Positions 63,900-64,000 of a DNA stretch of 64,000 nt are shown piece after piece. The notes under the pieces are model-generated. The model worked only from the letters and a program-made list of their open reading frames with translations. It had not been told where the DNA came from and made no database searches. The translations under genes were made by a program, and so were the position numbers. Origin of the DNA: Mesaphorura yosii (lineage: Eukaryota; Arthropoda; Collembola; Poduromorpha; Tullbergiidae); the NCBI GenBank assembly GCA_009869945.1, contig WIXG01000024.1:62001-126000 (forward strand), written 5' to 3'. How positions within the stretch are numbered: position 1 is the stretch's first letter; each line of letters opens with the position of its first letter.

Positions 63900-64000
63900 G
63901 TAAGCACTTCAAACTCCTTTTTGTAGGCCATCGTTTTATCCCCGTTCGTACTGAGAATGACAGTACTCAAGTATCGTGTCTTCCATATTCAGCGCTGAAT

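Overview
The window is nuclear DNA from an animal, most likely an arthropod. Coding segments are broken by GT-AG introns, many of them only 65-80 bases long. The recognisable proteins are animal ones: a classical cadherin of the arthropod type, a nicotinic acetylcholine receptor subunit, SAFB, LYSMD, synphilin-1 and a homeodomain-only protein. The cadherin has a single EGF-LamG unit before the membrane, as in Drosophila DE-cadherin. Short introns plus a HOP gene would fit a branchiopod crustacean such as a cladoceran, but that is inference. I see no bacterial operon, CRISPR array, rRNA or tRNA.

Layout, left to right. 217-8571 (+): last 24 visible coding exons of the cadherin, from its extracellular repeats through the catenin-binding tail, then a 3' UTR to about 10.2 kb. 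10494-12470 (-): a two-exon, 87-residue homeodomain-only (HOP/HOPX-like) gene, tail to tail with the cadherin. A degenerate GGATTA array (about 13.13-13.68 kb) lies on its 5' side. 16952-22296 (-): a 17-exon SAFB-like nuclear RNA/DNA-binding protein. 23737-24831 (+): a two-exon LysM-domain protein of the LYSMD1/2 type, head to head with SAFB. 28840-36330 (+): an 11-exon, 1,395-residue synphilin-1-like ankyrin protein. 36804-37805 (+): a possible two-exon small secreted or peptide-precursor gene. 37.8-56.7 kb: almost no supported coding sequence. It holds a 289-bp foldback transposon with 9-bp target duplications (49.3 kb) and a decayed gene fragment (50.5-51.1 kb). 56731-63899 (+): the first two coding exons of an alpha-type nicotinic receptor subunit, split by a 6.9-kb intron and running off the right edge.

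The genes do not form one pathway. Cadherin, synphilin-like protein and nicotinic receptor are adhesion or neuronal genes. SAFB and LYSMD are probably housekeeping genes that may share a promoter region. The exon models were built by hand from splice signals and reading-frame continuity. All multi-exon models keep frame to a stop codon, except the two genes cut by the window edges.
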